Shown: positions 11,503 through 23,880 of the stretch, one piece after another | How positions within the stretch are numbered: the first letter of the stretch is position 1 | How the letters are laid out: every line of letters begins with the position of its first letter | From: Meconema thalassinum | Taxonomy: Eukaryota; Arthropoda; Insecta; Orthoptera; Tettigoniidae | Assembly: GCA_946902985.2 (NCBI GenBank) | Contig: OX336388.2 | Location: 136,225,846 to 136,289,845, forward strand | Reading direction: 5' to 3' | Length of the DNA: 64,000 nt | Notes under the pieces: model-generated | Seen by the model: the letters and a program-made list of their open reading frames with translations, nothing else | Database searches by the model: none | Told to the model about the DNA's origin: nothing | Translations under genes and position numbers: made by a program

Positions 11503-11712
11503 AGTTCATAAAATATTCAGTCATTTCACGTTTTGCCCTTATACCATTACGTAGACAATTTTCAATCCCTACATTATACATTAAAATCCTTCCGGAATTC
11601 TTAATACCTTCCGTGTCATGTCCCATTATCTTACTGCATTTTTCTCTGTAATTTATACAGCCTCTTAACTATCAGATCTTATCTGCTCATTACGAAATAT
11701 TCTCATTGCTTC
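11503..11712 (+). repeat. 210-bp direct repeat, left copy
   Basis: The same 210 bp occurs at 14385-14594 in direct orientation with one mismatch noticed (tgtcatgTccc versus tgtcatgCccc). The two copies bracket the 11713-14381 unit. Confidence 0.9.
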
Positions 11713-14381
11713 TGAACCCTTTATCCTCTGTTGGATAAATGATTCTATGTTTTATTTCTCCAATTAATAAATATTTCAACCAGCATCATGAAAGTAGCCA
11801 GACAGTGATGAGGAAATTTCAAGCATTGGTTGGAGACAGCGGGGGCATACCTGAAGCAGATTGACAATAGGCTAAATACCTTAGCTGTGAAAGGAAATAG
11901 CCTAGCGATGTGTCAGAAGGACAGGTGTTGGCCGCCTCAAATAGAAGCGACGCGCAGTGAGACATGCTGCTGGTATGTTCATTGTAATATTCGCGCCTAG
12001 AAGAAATATGATGCAGTAACGTGAGTGGCTGATGAGCAGGCTAGACACTCCCACGACGCCAAGATCTGCTATAAACCGCCAAATTACAGAAAATGTGAGA
12101 ACCAATGAGAGAAGAATGCCTAGTTAACGCGGCAGGTCTAGCGTGGGCACGCTCGGCTAGCATTCACGCGGGAAATCGCCTAGACAAAATCTCTACGATC
12201 GATTCTAGGATTAATGGGCATATTCTTGACCTATGCAATGTTACGAGTTCAGTGATATTTATTTCATTCCTGTACTACGATTATTTCGAGAAATTTGTAC
12301 ATAAATCCCCCCCATCGAGACCTAGGGCCAGTTCTTTTATAAGTGGCATGAAGAGCCAAGACAGTGACTATTACTTGGTGTGTCGAAGGCATAAGACTAT
12401 TATTCTGTGCGTCTACGGGCGTAGTCAGTTATTACTTTGCGTGTCTTGAGAACACAGAAATTATTGTAAAGTGTTAAATTCAGTGATAGATAGTCACAGT
12501 ACTATATTTGTAGGGGCAGTATCGTCGATAATTCGCCAACGAACTGTGACAGGGAAAGTAGTACCTGAACAGCGAATTTAGTAGTCAGATATCAAGTGTA
12601 TAATAATCTAATTTTTGAATCAGCGCCAGAGATGACATCGACGACTACAGAGGAAGTTTGGAATTCTCAACACTCCGTCCAGATGGCTGAGATGAGATAG
12701 AACCATTCAGTTGGGAAATGGCAGCTGACGTTCTTTGACGGGTGACTACAAGAGAGATGAGTACAAAATAATATTCTTTATTATTTGATAAATTAACTTA
12801 TGGTTTATGGGACATATTTTTGTAAATACATTGCTTGTGTGATTAACGTAGTATATTTAGTTTTGGTCTGACACACTTTTGTATGGAAGCAGCTCGCACG
12901 AATGTTGTTAGTGGAAGGTTCTTGTTTTTGTGTTGTGTTAACTAACGTAGCTATGTGAACGGCCGTGTTTGCATATGTTACGCAATGCGGTTAAAACGTC
13001 TCTCGGAGATCTGTTGTGTTTCAGAAGTAGGACTGAATTAATGTAATTATACAGTAGATTGGAGGGTAATTAAAATTGTTTAAGATTTATTATTGATCAG
13101 ATTCAGTGTGACGATTGCCGATTGGAGCAATGTAATTTGTGACGAAGAGTAATCAGCTCTATCGTAGGTTTTAAATATTGTGTTTAATGCTTGCGAGCAC
13201 CTATTCAGCAGACCTGTGTGAAAAGCGTCATGTCAGTCCCAGATGTGTGTATGTGTGTATTTTTTGTGGTATTACAAGCGGGAATTTCAGCAGAGACTGA
13301 TTTCTGTCAGCTTGGTACCCGGTCCATATTGTATCCTTGCGAGGGAAATTGTGGATATGTGATTATGTCTGACCATATGTTGAGTTGGATGAGATTTTTG
13401 TTGCTGTTGATTCCTTGAGATAGCGGCACAGCTGTCAGCTATTTATATACACTGGAGTGGGACTCGACAAGTATTTGAGGAAAGGGGGAGATGTTTCACA
13501 AGGCTGTCTGAACGTGCAAACATGGTCATTAGCGAGGAGTGCTCGTTGGCTCCCTAATTACTTGAATTACAGATAAGAACTGATCAATGGTAAAAAAATT
13601 GTTGAAATAAATGGGAGTTGCCTACGAATCACGATAATCTCCGAAGCGTTACCTTAACATGCAGTTTTGTTCATATAAAGTAATCTTAGCCGGTCAGGCT
13701 TTTGTTGTTGTTGGTTTATTCCAGGTTTATTTTCATATCCTTGACCCGTGAGTCACGTGTAATGCTGTCTTTCCTTGTGTGTATTGAGCAATTGGCCAGT
13801 TGGTAGCTCATGTTGTTAAGTGCGTCATCGCGCTAATGAGGATCTCAGAGAGATTCCTGTAAATAATAGATTTGTAGTGTGTGTGTCAGCATTAGAGTTT
13901 TTAAGGGTTTTTATTAATGTCTTGCCCATATCCATAAACGTTGATTTACGTGATGATTGTTCGTGAGCACCGTGGCTGTTAACCCGTTGTAAACGAACGG
14001 TCATCAAAGTACTCATTTTCTCGTAGTTAGTCATCACGCGCACATAAAAATTAAATGCAAGGTAGTGGAACTAGGATCCACAATTTTATTATAAAGGGGG
14101 AGATCCGTCTGACTCCTCAAAGTGTTAGATATTCCTGTCAGGGAAAAATTCAGGGAGGATATATTTTTATTATTGTTTGTTTATTTTTTATGCACAATTA
14201 GTTATTAAATCATGTTATTATCTTACGTCGTGTCTCCTTACTTTCTTAATTATAGTTTTAATCCTATGACCCTTGCCTCAGTAAAGCATGTTGTTTGGCG
14301 GACGTAAACATCACACTATGAACTGAGCGCGACCCCTTGATCAAGATTCTTGCATAAAACACTGCTATTCTGAAGGGTTCA
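11713..14381 (+). mobile_element. 2.7-kb non-coding TG...CA unit, left copy
   Basis: Begins TGAACCCTTTATCC and ends GAAGGGTTCA, so it has 9-bp terminal inverted repeats and TG...CA ends, as long terminal repeats have. An inverted copy lies at 16753-19582 and matches throughout its length. Only short overlapping frames are open and none shows a domain. It could be a very long solo LTR or another non-autonomous element; the sequence alone does not decide. It is flanked by the 210-bp direct repeat. Confidence 0.6.
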
Positions 14382-14384
14382 TAG

Positions 14385-14594
14385 AGTTCATAAAATATTC
14401 AGTCATTTCACGTTTTGCCCTTATACCATTACGTAGACAATTTTCAATCCCTACATTATACATTAAAATCCTTCCGGAATTCTTAATACCTTCCGTGTCA
14501 TGCCCCATTATCTTACTGCATTTTTCTCTGTAATTTATACAGCCTCTTAACTATCAGATCTTATCTGCTCATTACGAAATATTCTCATTGCTTC
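14385..14594 (+). repeat. 210-bp direct repeat, right copy
   Basis: Second copy of 11503-11712, beginning three bases after the TG...CA unit ends. Confidence 0.9.
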
Positions 14595-16752
14595 AAATGT
14601 TCAATATTGAAACTGGAGAAAAGAAAAAAAAATCTCGGTCGTAATAAAAATGATTTACGTTGTTCAAAACTGTTCAAAAGTTATTCAAAAATTGTTCAAA
14701 ATTATTACTTAAAATCATTATTATATTCCTATTCCCAAAATGTAGATCTAGAATGAATTATTTGAACTGTCCAATTTTCGATTCGAATAAAGAATAAAAT
14801 TCATTCCTAGTGTTCAACAATATGAAAATCTAAGGCTGATGACCTATAATTAAAGTCGTAGAAAAATAACTAGTTCAGCTGACCTACAACTTCAGTTCAT
14901 AAACTCAACGCATGGCTAACGTAGAATCGTAGAATGCGTAAAGAAAAATATATAATGCGTAGATATTCTCATTCCAACATACAACATAGTGTTGATATTC
15001 CTTTGAGATAAGAAAGTTCCAAATGCATAAAGCTAAAATGATATAGGTTCGCTTACATATTGAAATTCTTGAAGTGATTAATCTTCCAGTAATTAGTCCA
15101 ACGGTTCGATGCTTCCAGGTTTCCCCATCACTCTCTCCCGTCAAACGCCCTCTCCAATAGCGTATCGGCCTCCATTTCTACTCGCAATTCACTTAGCAAC
15201 ACATGCTTACGATCATGAATAATTGTCAATAAACGGCGCTCCTAACTCCGCGTGTCACCAGTATTTTAGCTTGTCCTATCGAAAACAGTGGTTTCACCCC
15301 ACTCGCTTCATTATATCAGTTCAGCAATAATTTCTAGTACAGCTTCGACAGACACTTTTGTATTCATACCCTTACTCTCTTTGCAATGGTTCAAATTCGA
15401 AAGGTAAGGAATATACTTCCTCCATGACACGCTAGGGAACGCCGGATCCTAAAGGATGACTAATTCCTGTTGTCGGATAATCGAGAGTGCTCTAACACAA
15501 ATCTGTGAACAGATAGGCCCCGCTATTCTGAATCATATCTGGGTAAGGAATATGCTTTCTCCACGACACGCTATGCAATGTCGGGTCCCAATTATTGGCT
15601 GGTATTTGACCACGCAGAATGGTATTCCGTAGTGTGAAAGTCTAGGGGAATATAACAAATTATCGAGTGAAAGCTCGGCGCTGACTGTTCGTAGTGAACT
15701 GTACTCGGTTTGTACAAGCGTGACCTCTCGCTGACGACTGTAACAAATGCTGTAGCAACGTAGAAATTCACCATTTAATACAATGTAATGCACTCCAATG
15801 CAATACACACTGTCATACGCACTGTCTTACGACCGTCCGACTTTGGTTTATATATGCTTCGGAGCTCGATCTACTGGCCCACTGACTCGCCGTCCTACGT
15901 GACAAGCTTCGCTGTTCACTCCAGTGCGCTTACCCCAGATCCACATTGTATTCCTCAGCGGCGAATACGTTGTATTCTTCAGATGCTAATATCTTCGCTT
16001 CCTGTGATCCCTTTTTCTTCAAACTTGTACTATTTGCTTCCAAAATTTAATGCTAATAAATGTTACTACATCAGAAGTCTTCCAGTCAAAAATAAATATT
16101 TAACATCAATGAGCTTTGTAAGTTCAGCCGTGCGCGCCACGTGTCCCCTACGCGTTCACTCTATACTCCTGAGTCGCGCCCGCTTCAACATTTTCATCCA
16201 GTCTTCATGTGCCTGAAATCCTTATTTGCAATACTGAATAAGGGCAAGTATTTAGGGGTGGTGTTTTTTCGCATATGCTATCAAGCGCGAAATTACCATA
16301 ATGGCTTGCACTCTTGTATTTTCACCTTTCGCATCTGTAAACCACTTTTTAATGTGTTTTGAGACAGCGACAAAATGCGAAATTGAGTCAAAACGCGAAA
16401 AATATACCAAAATGCTGCATAAATGCAAAATCCACGATTTTTTAAACATAACGTTCTTATTCGTTCCTTTCGTTTGGAAATTTTAAATGAGGAATTTCTA
16501 CACTCATTAAATGCTTATGATGGCTTGACTACCGGTCTGGAATGAGGAAAGTTATCTCTCCTGTCCATAGCTTTCATTCCCTTCGCTTAGGTCAAGACAG
16601 CAAGTGCTATGAGGATGAGATCGAAAATATCTATAAAACAGCTCTAAGACTTCATTCAACAATGTTAATGATTCATGAACCTCCATGCATTTACCCACTT
16701 TGGTGGATTTTGAAGCAAGACTTGAGTTGATTGTGTCTATTTTCTCTGTATT
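14595..16752. other. No gene recognised; small internal duplication
   Basis: Spacer between the two inverted 2.7-kb units. About 45 bp near 15402 ('aaggaatatacttcctcc', 'gacacgctagggaa') recurs in diverged form near 15545. Open frames, including one of 142 codons at 15788-16216, show no domain. Confidence 0.5.
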
Positions 16753-19582
16753 GAACCCTTCAGTATTGCAGTGTTTATATGCAAGAATCTTTATCAAGGG
16801 GTCGCGCTCAGTTCATAGTGTGATGTTTACGTTCGCCAAACAACATGCTCTACTGAGGGAAGGGTCATAGGATTAAAACTATAATTAAAAAGGAAGTGAC
16901 AAGACGTAGAATAATAACATAATTTAATGACTATTAGTGCATAAAATGAATATAAACAACAATAATAATCCTCCCTGAATTTTCCCATGACAGAAATATC
17001 AATCAACGTTGAGGAGTCAGACGGATCTCCTCCTCATAAAATGTGGATCCAAGTTCCACTAACTTGCATTGGGATTTTATGTACGCGTAATGACTAACTA
17101 CGAGGAATGAGTACTTGGATGACTGTTCGTTTACAGTGGGTAACAGCCACGATGCTTACGAACAATCATCTCGTAAATCAACTTTTACGGATATGGGACA
17201 CAACACTAATAAAAACCCTTAAAAATTAATGCTGAAACACAATCTAAAATCTAATATTTACAGGAATCTCCCTCGAGACCCTCCTTCAGTGCGATGACGC
17301 ATCTGACAAATGAGCTGCCAACACGGCCAATTGCTCAATACACAAACAAGGAAAAGACAGCATCGCACGTGACTGCACGGGTCACTAATACGGAACATAA
17401 ACATGGAATGAAACCAACAACAACAAAAGCCTCACCGGCTGAGATTACCTTATATGAACAAAAATGCACGTTAAGCTAACGCTTCGGAGATTATAGTGAT
17501 TCGTAGGCAACTCCCATTTATTTAAACAATTTTTATCATCGATCAGTTCTTATTCTGTATTTCAAGTAATTTTACGGAGCCAACAAGCACTCCACTAATG
17601 ACCTCGATGCAATCTTTTCAGCCCGCCTTGTGAAAACAGCTTCCCCCCTTCCTCACTCTTGTCATCGTCCAGCTTCAGTGTGTAAAAATAACTTGACCAA
17701 CTGTGCCGTTATCTCGTAGAATCAACAGCAACAAATCTCAACCACATAAACATATGGTAAGACATTAATCGATATAGCCGCATATGTCCTCGCAAGGTAA
17801 CGATATGGACTCGGCACCAAGCTGACAGAAATCAGTCTACGCTGAAATTCCCGCTTGTAATGACCAATAAAATACACACACACACATTGCTGAGAATGAC
17901 ATAACATTTTTCACACAGGTCGGTTGAATCAGATGCTCACAATCTATCTAAGAATATTAAAACCTACGAGAGAGCTGACTGCTCTTCGCCACAACTCACA
18001 TTGCTCCAAAGGCAATAAACTCACTGAATCTGATCAATAATAAACATTACAAAGATTAATTTACCCTCCAATCTACAGTATGATTATATTAATTCAGTCC
18101 TACTTCTGAAACACAACATATCTCCGAGAGACGTTTCTTACCCGCATTACGTAAACGTACGCGAACACGGTCGTCCACATAGCCACGTTAGTTAAAACAA
18201 ATAAACAAGAACTTACGACTATGAACATTTGTGCGAGCTGTTTCCATGCAAAAGGTGTGTCAGACCCAAACTAAATACACTACGTTAATCAACACAAGCA
18301 AGATATTTACAAACAAAATATGTCCCATATACGATAAGTTAACTTGTCAGATAATAAGAATATTATTCAGTACTCATCCTCGGCCAGTCACCGTCAGCGA
18401 ACATCTGCAGCCATCTCCCTACTTAACGCTGCTTAGCTCATCTCAAACATCTCGACGGAGTGTTGACAGTTCCAAACTTCTTCCAGGATAAGCGATGTCA
18501 TCTCTCGTGCTGATGCAAAAAGTTATAGATTATTATACACTCGATATCTGTCTATTAAATTCACCGTTTTAGGTACTTATTTCCCCAGAACAGTCTGTTG
18601 GCGAATTGTCGATGATACTGTCCCTACAAAATAGTACTGTGAGTATCTATCACACTGAATTTACAACACATTTATATTAATAAAAATCTGTGTCCTCATG
18701 ACACGCAAAGTACAAGTGCCTACGTCCTCTGACGCGCAAAATGTAATAATAACCTGTGTCTCCCGACACACACAATGTAATAATAACCTGTGTCTCCCGA
18801 CACATTGTTAGAAGTGAAAGTGTTGAACAGAAATTTATACTGATGCAAAATCAGAATAATACTGAACCCTTTATCCTCTGATGGATAAATGATTCGTCCT
18901 CAGACGCACAAATTGTAATAAATGTCTTGGCTCTTCACGCCACTTATAAATGAACTGGCCCTAGGTATCGATGGGGGGGGGGGGGGAAATTATATAAACA
19001 TTTCTCAAAATAATAGTGGTACAGGAATGAAACAAATATCACTGAACTCGTAAAATTGCGCAGGTCAAGAATATGCCCATTAATTCTAGAATCGATCGTA
19101 GAGATGTTGTCTAGCCGATCTCCCGCGTTAATGCTAGCTATCGCGTGCCCAAGCTAGACTTGGCGCGTTCGTAAGCATTCATCTCTCATTGGTTCCACTT
19201 TTTCGTTAACTTCGCGGTTTTTATCAGACCTCGGCCTCGTAGGAGTGTCCAGTAGTACCATCAGCCACTCACGTTACTGCATTATATTTTTTCTAGGCGC
19301 GAATAGTACAATGAACATGCCATAAGCGTGTCTCACCACGCGTCCCTTCTATTTTGAGGTAGCCACCACCTGTCCTTCTGAAACATTGCTAGGCTCTTTC
19401 TTTTCACAATCCTTAAGTATTTAGCCTTTTGTCAAACTGCTGCAGGTATGTCCCCACTGTCTCCAACAAATGCTTGAAGTTTCCTCATCTTCGTCTGGCT
19501 ATTTCAAGACGCTGGTGGAAATATTAATTAATTGTAGAAATAAAACATCGAATCATTTATCCATCAGAGGATAAAGGGTTCA
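16753..19582 (-). mobile_element. 2.8-kb non-coding TG...CA unit, right copy, inverted
   Basis: Reverse-complement counterpart of 11713-14381. It begins TGAACCCTTCAGTATTG and ends GGATAAAGGGTTCA. GTAT lies immediately outside both ends (16749-16752 and 19583-19586), a possible 4-bp target duplication. It is about 160 bp longer than the left copy, partly because of a 91-bp insertion (18804-18894) and a local ~30-bp tandem duplication ('acctgtgtctcccgacac') near 18750-18800. There is also a poly-G run near 18973. No coding sequence. Confidence 0.6.
18804..18894 (-). repeat. 91-bp inverted duplicate of the right terminus and flank (19550-19641)
   Basis: The reverse complement matches 19550-19641 with no mismatch seen. 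It covers the unit's last ~33 bp plus ~58 bp of sequence outside the unit. The corresponding place in the left copy lacks it. Confidence 0.8.
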
Positions 19583-20049
19583 GTATTATTCTGATTTTGC
19601 ATCAGTATAAATTTCTGTTCAACACTTTCACTTCTAACAATTTTCTTCCGTGTTGTTACTTTAACCTAATTACATCACTGTTAACCTTTTGCAAACGGGG
19701 TTGTAATTTCACATTAATGTTATATCAAAATTACTAATTTGTTAGATTTAACCCAAATTTGTGGTTTTATTTTTTTCAAAATACTACAAAATGCTGAATG
19801 TTCCAACCAAAATGCTAAAAATTACCAGCCCTATTGAAGTAGGTATGAGGCGTTCGCGATCACAAGGGTGAATTTATTTTAGCCTTCGTGTCGATTGGTA
19901 ACAATGATCATTGTTGTAGATGAATGTAGTTGAGTTCACCCCCATATACAGTACTATGAAAAATGGACAGAGGGGAGTTCGGCTAGACCAGTAGCTGCGC
20001 TGAACAGAAGGGCGAACTCGAAATAGATCCTGGGAACAGGAGGGCGAAT

Positions 20050-20395
20050 TCGAGAGAGACCATGGCGTTCCCACTCCAAACCAATTTTTCACCAGACACT
20101 CCAAGGGTACACTCATCCTCGTGACGCAAAACTGAGAAGAGAAGGGTTCATTTCCCACCTCAGCCATCCGTGGTTTCCCACTTCTACGCCAGGCAAATGC
20201 CGGAACGGTTCCTAAGGTAGGTCTGCGGCCACCGTATTCCCAATCCTATCTCTAATTTACAAATACACACACTAGTACAGCCATCAAAATAACAAAGGTT
20301 ATCACTCAAATTCAACACACACCCAAGTACACGGGACTAAATTACTTTGATGTCACAAATCCTATTAGATAAGCAAAAACAACAACAAACTGTTC
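20050..20395 (+). mobile_element. SINE body related to 2695-3105
   Basis: Shares 'tttcccacttctac', 'ggcaaatgccgg', 'aacaaaggttatca' and an A/C-rich end with 2695-3105 in the same orientation. The tRNA-like head was not seen, so it is probably a 5'-truncated or diverged copy. Confidence 0.5.
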
Positions 20396-20470
20396 AACCA
20401 TCTCAAATGGCATTGGCTATTTTGAAGGCGATATTTCTGTTGAGTATGACAAATCGATTGTATGCTTTTT

Positions 20471-20475
20471 ATTAC

Positions 20476-20524
<49 letters not shown>
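20471..20524 (+). repeat. (ATT)n microsatellite
   Basis: About 18 tandem ATT units. No neighbouring element clearly ends on it. Confidence 0.95.
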
Positions 20525-20525
<1 letters not shown>

Positions 20526-20569
20526 CATTCATGCCACGTGTCGATTATAATAAACAAATAATATGATAA

Positions 20570-21600
20570 AAGATTTGTTTTCTTCTTCTGTCGATTTTGG
20601 CCTACTGTGGACCGCGTTGAGCAATCGGCCGACTTGCCAATCTCTTCTTCTCCACCCAGAATTTCTTCATGCGTTCGCTGAGTCTTCTCCTTCTTTCTAC
20701 AGATCAGATGATCTTGGTTTTTGAGCTAGGATTTTCATGAAACCCTTTAAATATATCAACTTTCCTTCGAAAAGTGATTTGTTGAGAATATCTTCTTGAG
20801 TGATGCCAACTACTTTGAGATCTGCTCGTGTTTCCTCAACCCATTTAGTGGTGGACTTTAATTTGCTAAGTGAATATCCTTTTGGTTAAGCTATTGTTCC
20901 TCATTCGTGCGAGTTGGCCATAACATTTAATCCTTCTCCTACGCATCGTGTCCGTAAGTTTCTCTGCCTGGTTGTACAAGTACTATTCCTCCGTCTCCTC
21001 CATAAGCCATCTGCTCTCTGTACTGGCCCCAATATTTTCATTAGGATTTTTCGTTCTTTCTTTTCTAACTCCTCTGTTTCTCCTTTTTTGTTTAAAATAA
21101 GGCATTCAGAACTATGAAGAGCTTCCGGTTTAATCGCAGCGCCATAATGTCGTAACTTTGATCTGAAGGATATGGCTTTCTTGTTATACCTATTCTGAGT
21201 TAATCGATATGCAGTTTCCATCTTACGAGCTCTGACCTTATTTGCTTCCTTATCAAGGCCTTTAGGCTGAATTCATTCACCAATATATTTGAAATTTTCT
21301 GTCATTTTGATATTTCCAAACCTTGCTTCCAAATATTCTCATTGCCATGTTTGGATTCAATGTATTCAGTTTTCTCATAAAAGATCTGGAGGCATTCCCC
21401 CCCCACAATTTCATGCAATTTCTCAATCATAATTTTCGTATCATTAATATCTTCCACTAACACAGCCAGATCATCGGCAAATGCTAAGCACTCCACACCA
21501 AAACTTTGCTTTTTAGTGCCTAGGTAGATTCCTGCTACCCCTTCCTCTTTTATTACCATCTAAATTATGGTTTAGGATGAAATCACAAAATAAGAATAAA
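20570..21600 (-). pseudogene. RTE-type LINE fragment (reverse transcriptase palm to C-terminus)
   Basis: Minus-strand open pieces at 21302-21559 and 20901-21221 are consecutive parts of a non-LTR reverse transcriptase. The first holds the catalytic-site version FADDLAVL (the xxDD box of motif C) and the family block (L)QI-YEKTEY. The second holds METAYRLTQNRYNKK and ERKILMKILGP, hallmarks of the RTE/BovB-like C-terminal part. The frame changes between the pieces and nothing upstream of the palm is recognisable, so this is a 5'-truncated dead copy. Such enzymes copy LINE RNA at the nicked target. The clade assignment is from memory of the family and moderately sure. Confidence 0.75.
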
Positions 21601-21959
21601 ATGTCGAGTCCATCCGTCTGGTCGGGAACTGCTCATGTTGATATTACTTTTTCATTTAGCAGCCCATACATTTAGCAGAGTTCTCACTGCTTGAAAGCAG
21701 CCTATTTGCGAGCCTGCTGATGGTAGCTATTTCTGACTTGTGGAAAACCCTCTTATTAGATTGGAGTAAATACACATGCCGCAGTGAAAATAATGTGTGT
21801 TTTATGGGTTTAATTGTGATAGCAAAATATACCTTAAGTCAATACAATGCAATATTTGGGCACACTGTACTGGTTTCGGTAATATTATAACCTTTTTCAG
21901 CATATATTGGTGTTCACTCGCGAGCGAGTATGAATTAGTCTCCCTGCTGATGTTTCCTC

Positions 21960-23880
21960 AGATGACTGATCAGTCCAATCCGTGAGCTACACACTCTACT
22001 GCAGTGATGACACACAGGTATATTGAGCAGCCAGCTGGCAAATGACCATTTTGCCTCAAGATCTCAGGCTGTTTTCTCGTCGTGCGCAGTTCTGTTGCAG
22101 TGCTACGCCTCTGTTCTTCCAAATCGGCAATCCCTTGATGAATAGTGCCTCTCCATGTTGGATGATCCAGTGTGCATTTCCCAGTTACCATCATTGATGT
22201 TACTTTTCTTCAGGTTGAATTTGAGGAAATGTGTCGCCTTTACATCTTTCTCTGACCTCCATAGCGCCAAACGCCTTCACGAAGTTCAGAGTATAGAACT
22301 TGTTTTGGAATGCAATGATTTGGCATGCGGATCACGTGAACCACCCAACGGAGTTGTGTTGGGCTAACATTGCTTCTGTGCTCGTAATACCGGCGTCATC
22401 CAGAACGCTAGCATTTGTGCGTTTATCTCTCAAGTGACTTTTCAAGATATGTCTGAGGCAACTTTGGTGGAATTTCTCAAGCATTATTTTGTGACGTCTG
22501 TAGGTTTTCCACGACTAGCAGCCATATAAGAGAGCCGACGGTAGAACTAATTTGTACACGAATATTTTGGTAGAACAATAGATGTTGTGATTGTCGAATA
22601 CTCTCGCACGAAACTTTCCAAATGCTGATCCAGCGCATTGCAGACGACGAAGGATCTCTGAATCAATAGTAACTTAAAAGAGAGGTGGCTTTCAAGATAT
22701 GTGAAACAATGAACATTTCTGAAGAGGTTTTCTGTTGACTATTATGTTAGGGGTTTCTGTAATATTGCCAGGAGCAGGTTGGTATAAAACTTTGGTTTTC
22801 TGAAAGTTCAGTTTGAGTCCCAATTTGCGATATGCCTCAATGATAGAATTCAGGATAGATTGAAGATCTTCCTCTGATTGTGAAAATATAGCATAATCAT
22901 CTGCATACTGAAGCTCTAAAACGGATTTTATTGATGTTCTTGTTTCTAGCTTTGAGCCTCGATAGATGAATAGCTTGCCATCCATGCGATATGTGATCTG
23001 TATACCAGGTGGAATCAGTCCTTCTACTAGCTGCAGAATTGTTGATATGTATATGGAGAAAAGAGTAGGCGCTATCATGCAGCCCCGTTACTCACCAGAC
23101 TTAAATTCGAAAGGTTCTCCTGCACTTCCATTTGTGACCACTGTAGCTGTGATATTGTCATGTACTAGTCTTAAAATCGTTATGAACTTTGATGGACAAT
23201 TATGAAGGGCAAGGATTTACCAAAGAGTTTCACGGTCTACAGAATCAAATGCTTTCACAAGATCTATAAAGGAAACGTAGAGAGGTTGGCTCTGTTCATG
23301 TAATTTCTCTTTTAGTTGTCGTACTGAGAAGATAATATCCGCCGTGCTTCTGTTTGGCCTAAATCCACATTGGGTTTCAGGTAGAATTTCTTCTGCCAGT
23401 GGTGTGATACGGTTTGCTAGTATCCGGCAATCGATAAGAGTGAAATTCCACGATAGTTCTCTTACTCTGCTTTGTTACTCTTCTTGAAGATGGCAACTAG
23501 CAGTGAGTTTCGAAAATCTGCTGGGATCTCTTCAGTGTTCCAGATCTTGACTATAAGGTCATGCAATTGGGTGGTTAAAAAGTCTCCACCCTCCTGAACG
23601 ATTTCTACGGGGATGTTGTCTGGACCAGTTGTTTTGTTCTCCTTAGACTGTTAAATCGCCTTCTGGACCTCTTCGGAAGTTGGGGGAAGGGCAAGTTGTT
23701 CCTGAACTGGTGCCTGAATATTTGCCCATATCCACTTGTGCAGATTGGGGATCACAGGCACATATTCCAAGTCCCAGGCGCAACGTTTGAATAGCGCGCG
23801 GTCTTTTTCTAGATCAGAATCGAAGGAATATGCAGGCAACAGAGAGCTTAGTGAGGCGTGCCGCGTCATCATCGAGGCTA
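21960..23880 (-). pseudogene. LINE fragment with YADD reverse transcriptase and C-terminal zinc finger
   Basis: Pieces follow in order on the minus strand. A pre-RT segment ending LPPTSEEVQKAI lies near 23651, the start of the RT domain. The segment at 22692-23078 holds APTLFSIYI, ELQYADDYAIF (motif C, YADD) and GLKLNFQKTKVL. A C-terminal Cys/His segment near 21970-22030 reads like CHHCSRVCSSRIGLISH. This order fits endonuclease-type LINEs of the CR1/L2/Daphne kind; the exact clade is uncertain. Several frames are needed to read it, so it is inactive. A different LINE fragment starts about 360 bp to its left. Confidence 0.7.

Noticed and set aside
12105..12449. 114-codon plus-strand frame
   Set aside because: It lies inside the 2.7-kb TG...CA unit, the inverted copy lacks an equivalent open frame, and no domain is seen.
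15788..16216. 142-codon plus-strand frame
   Set aside because: No recognisable domain or codon bias. Competing frames are open on the other strand and there is no splice or repeat context.
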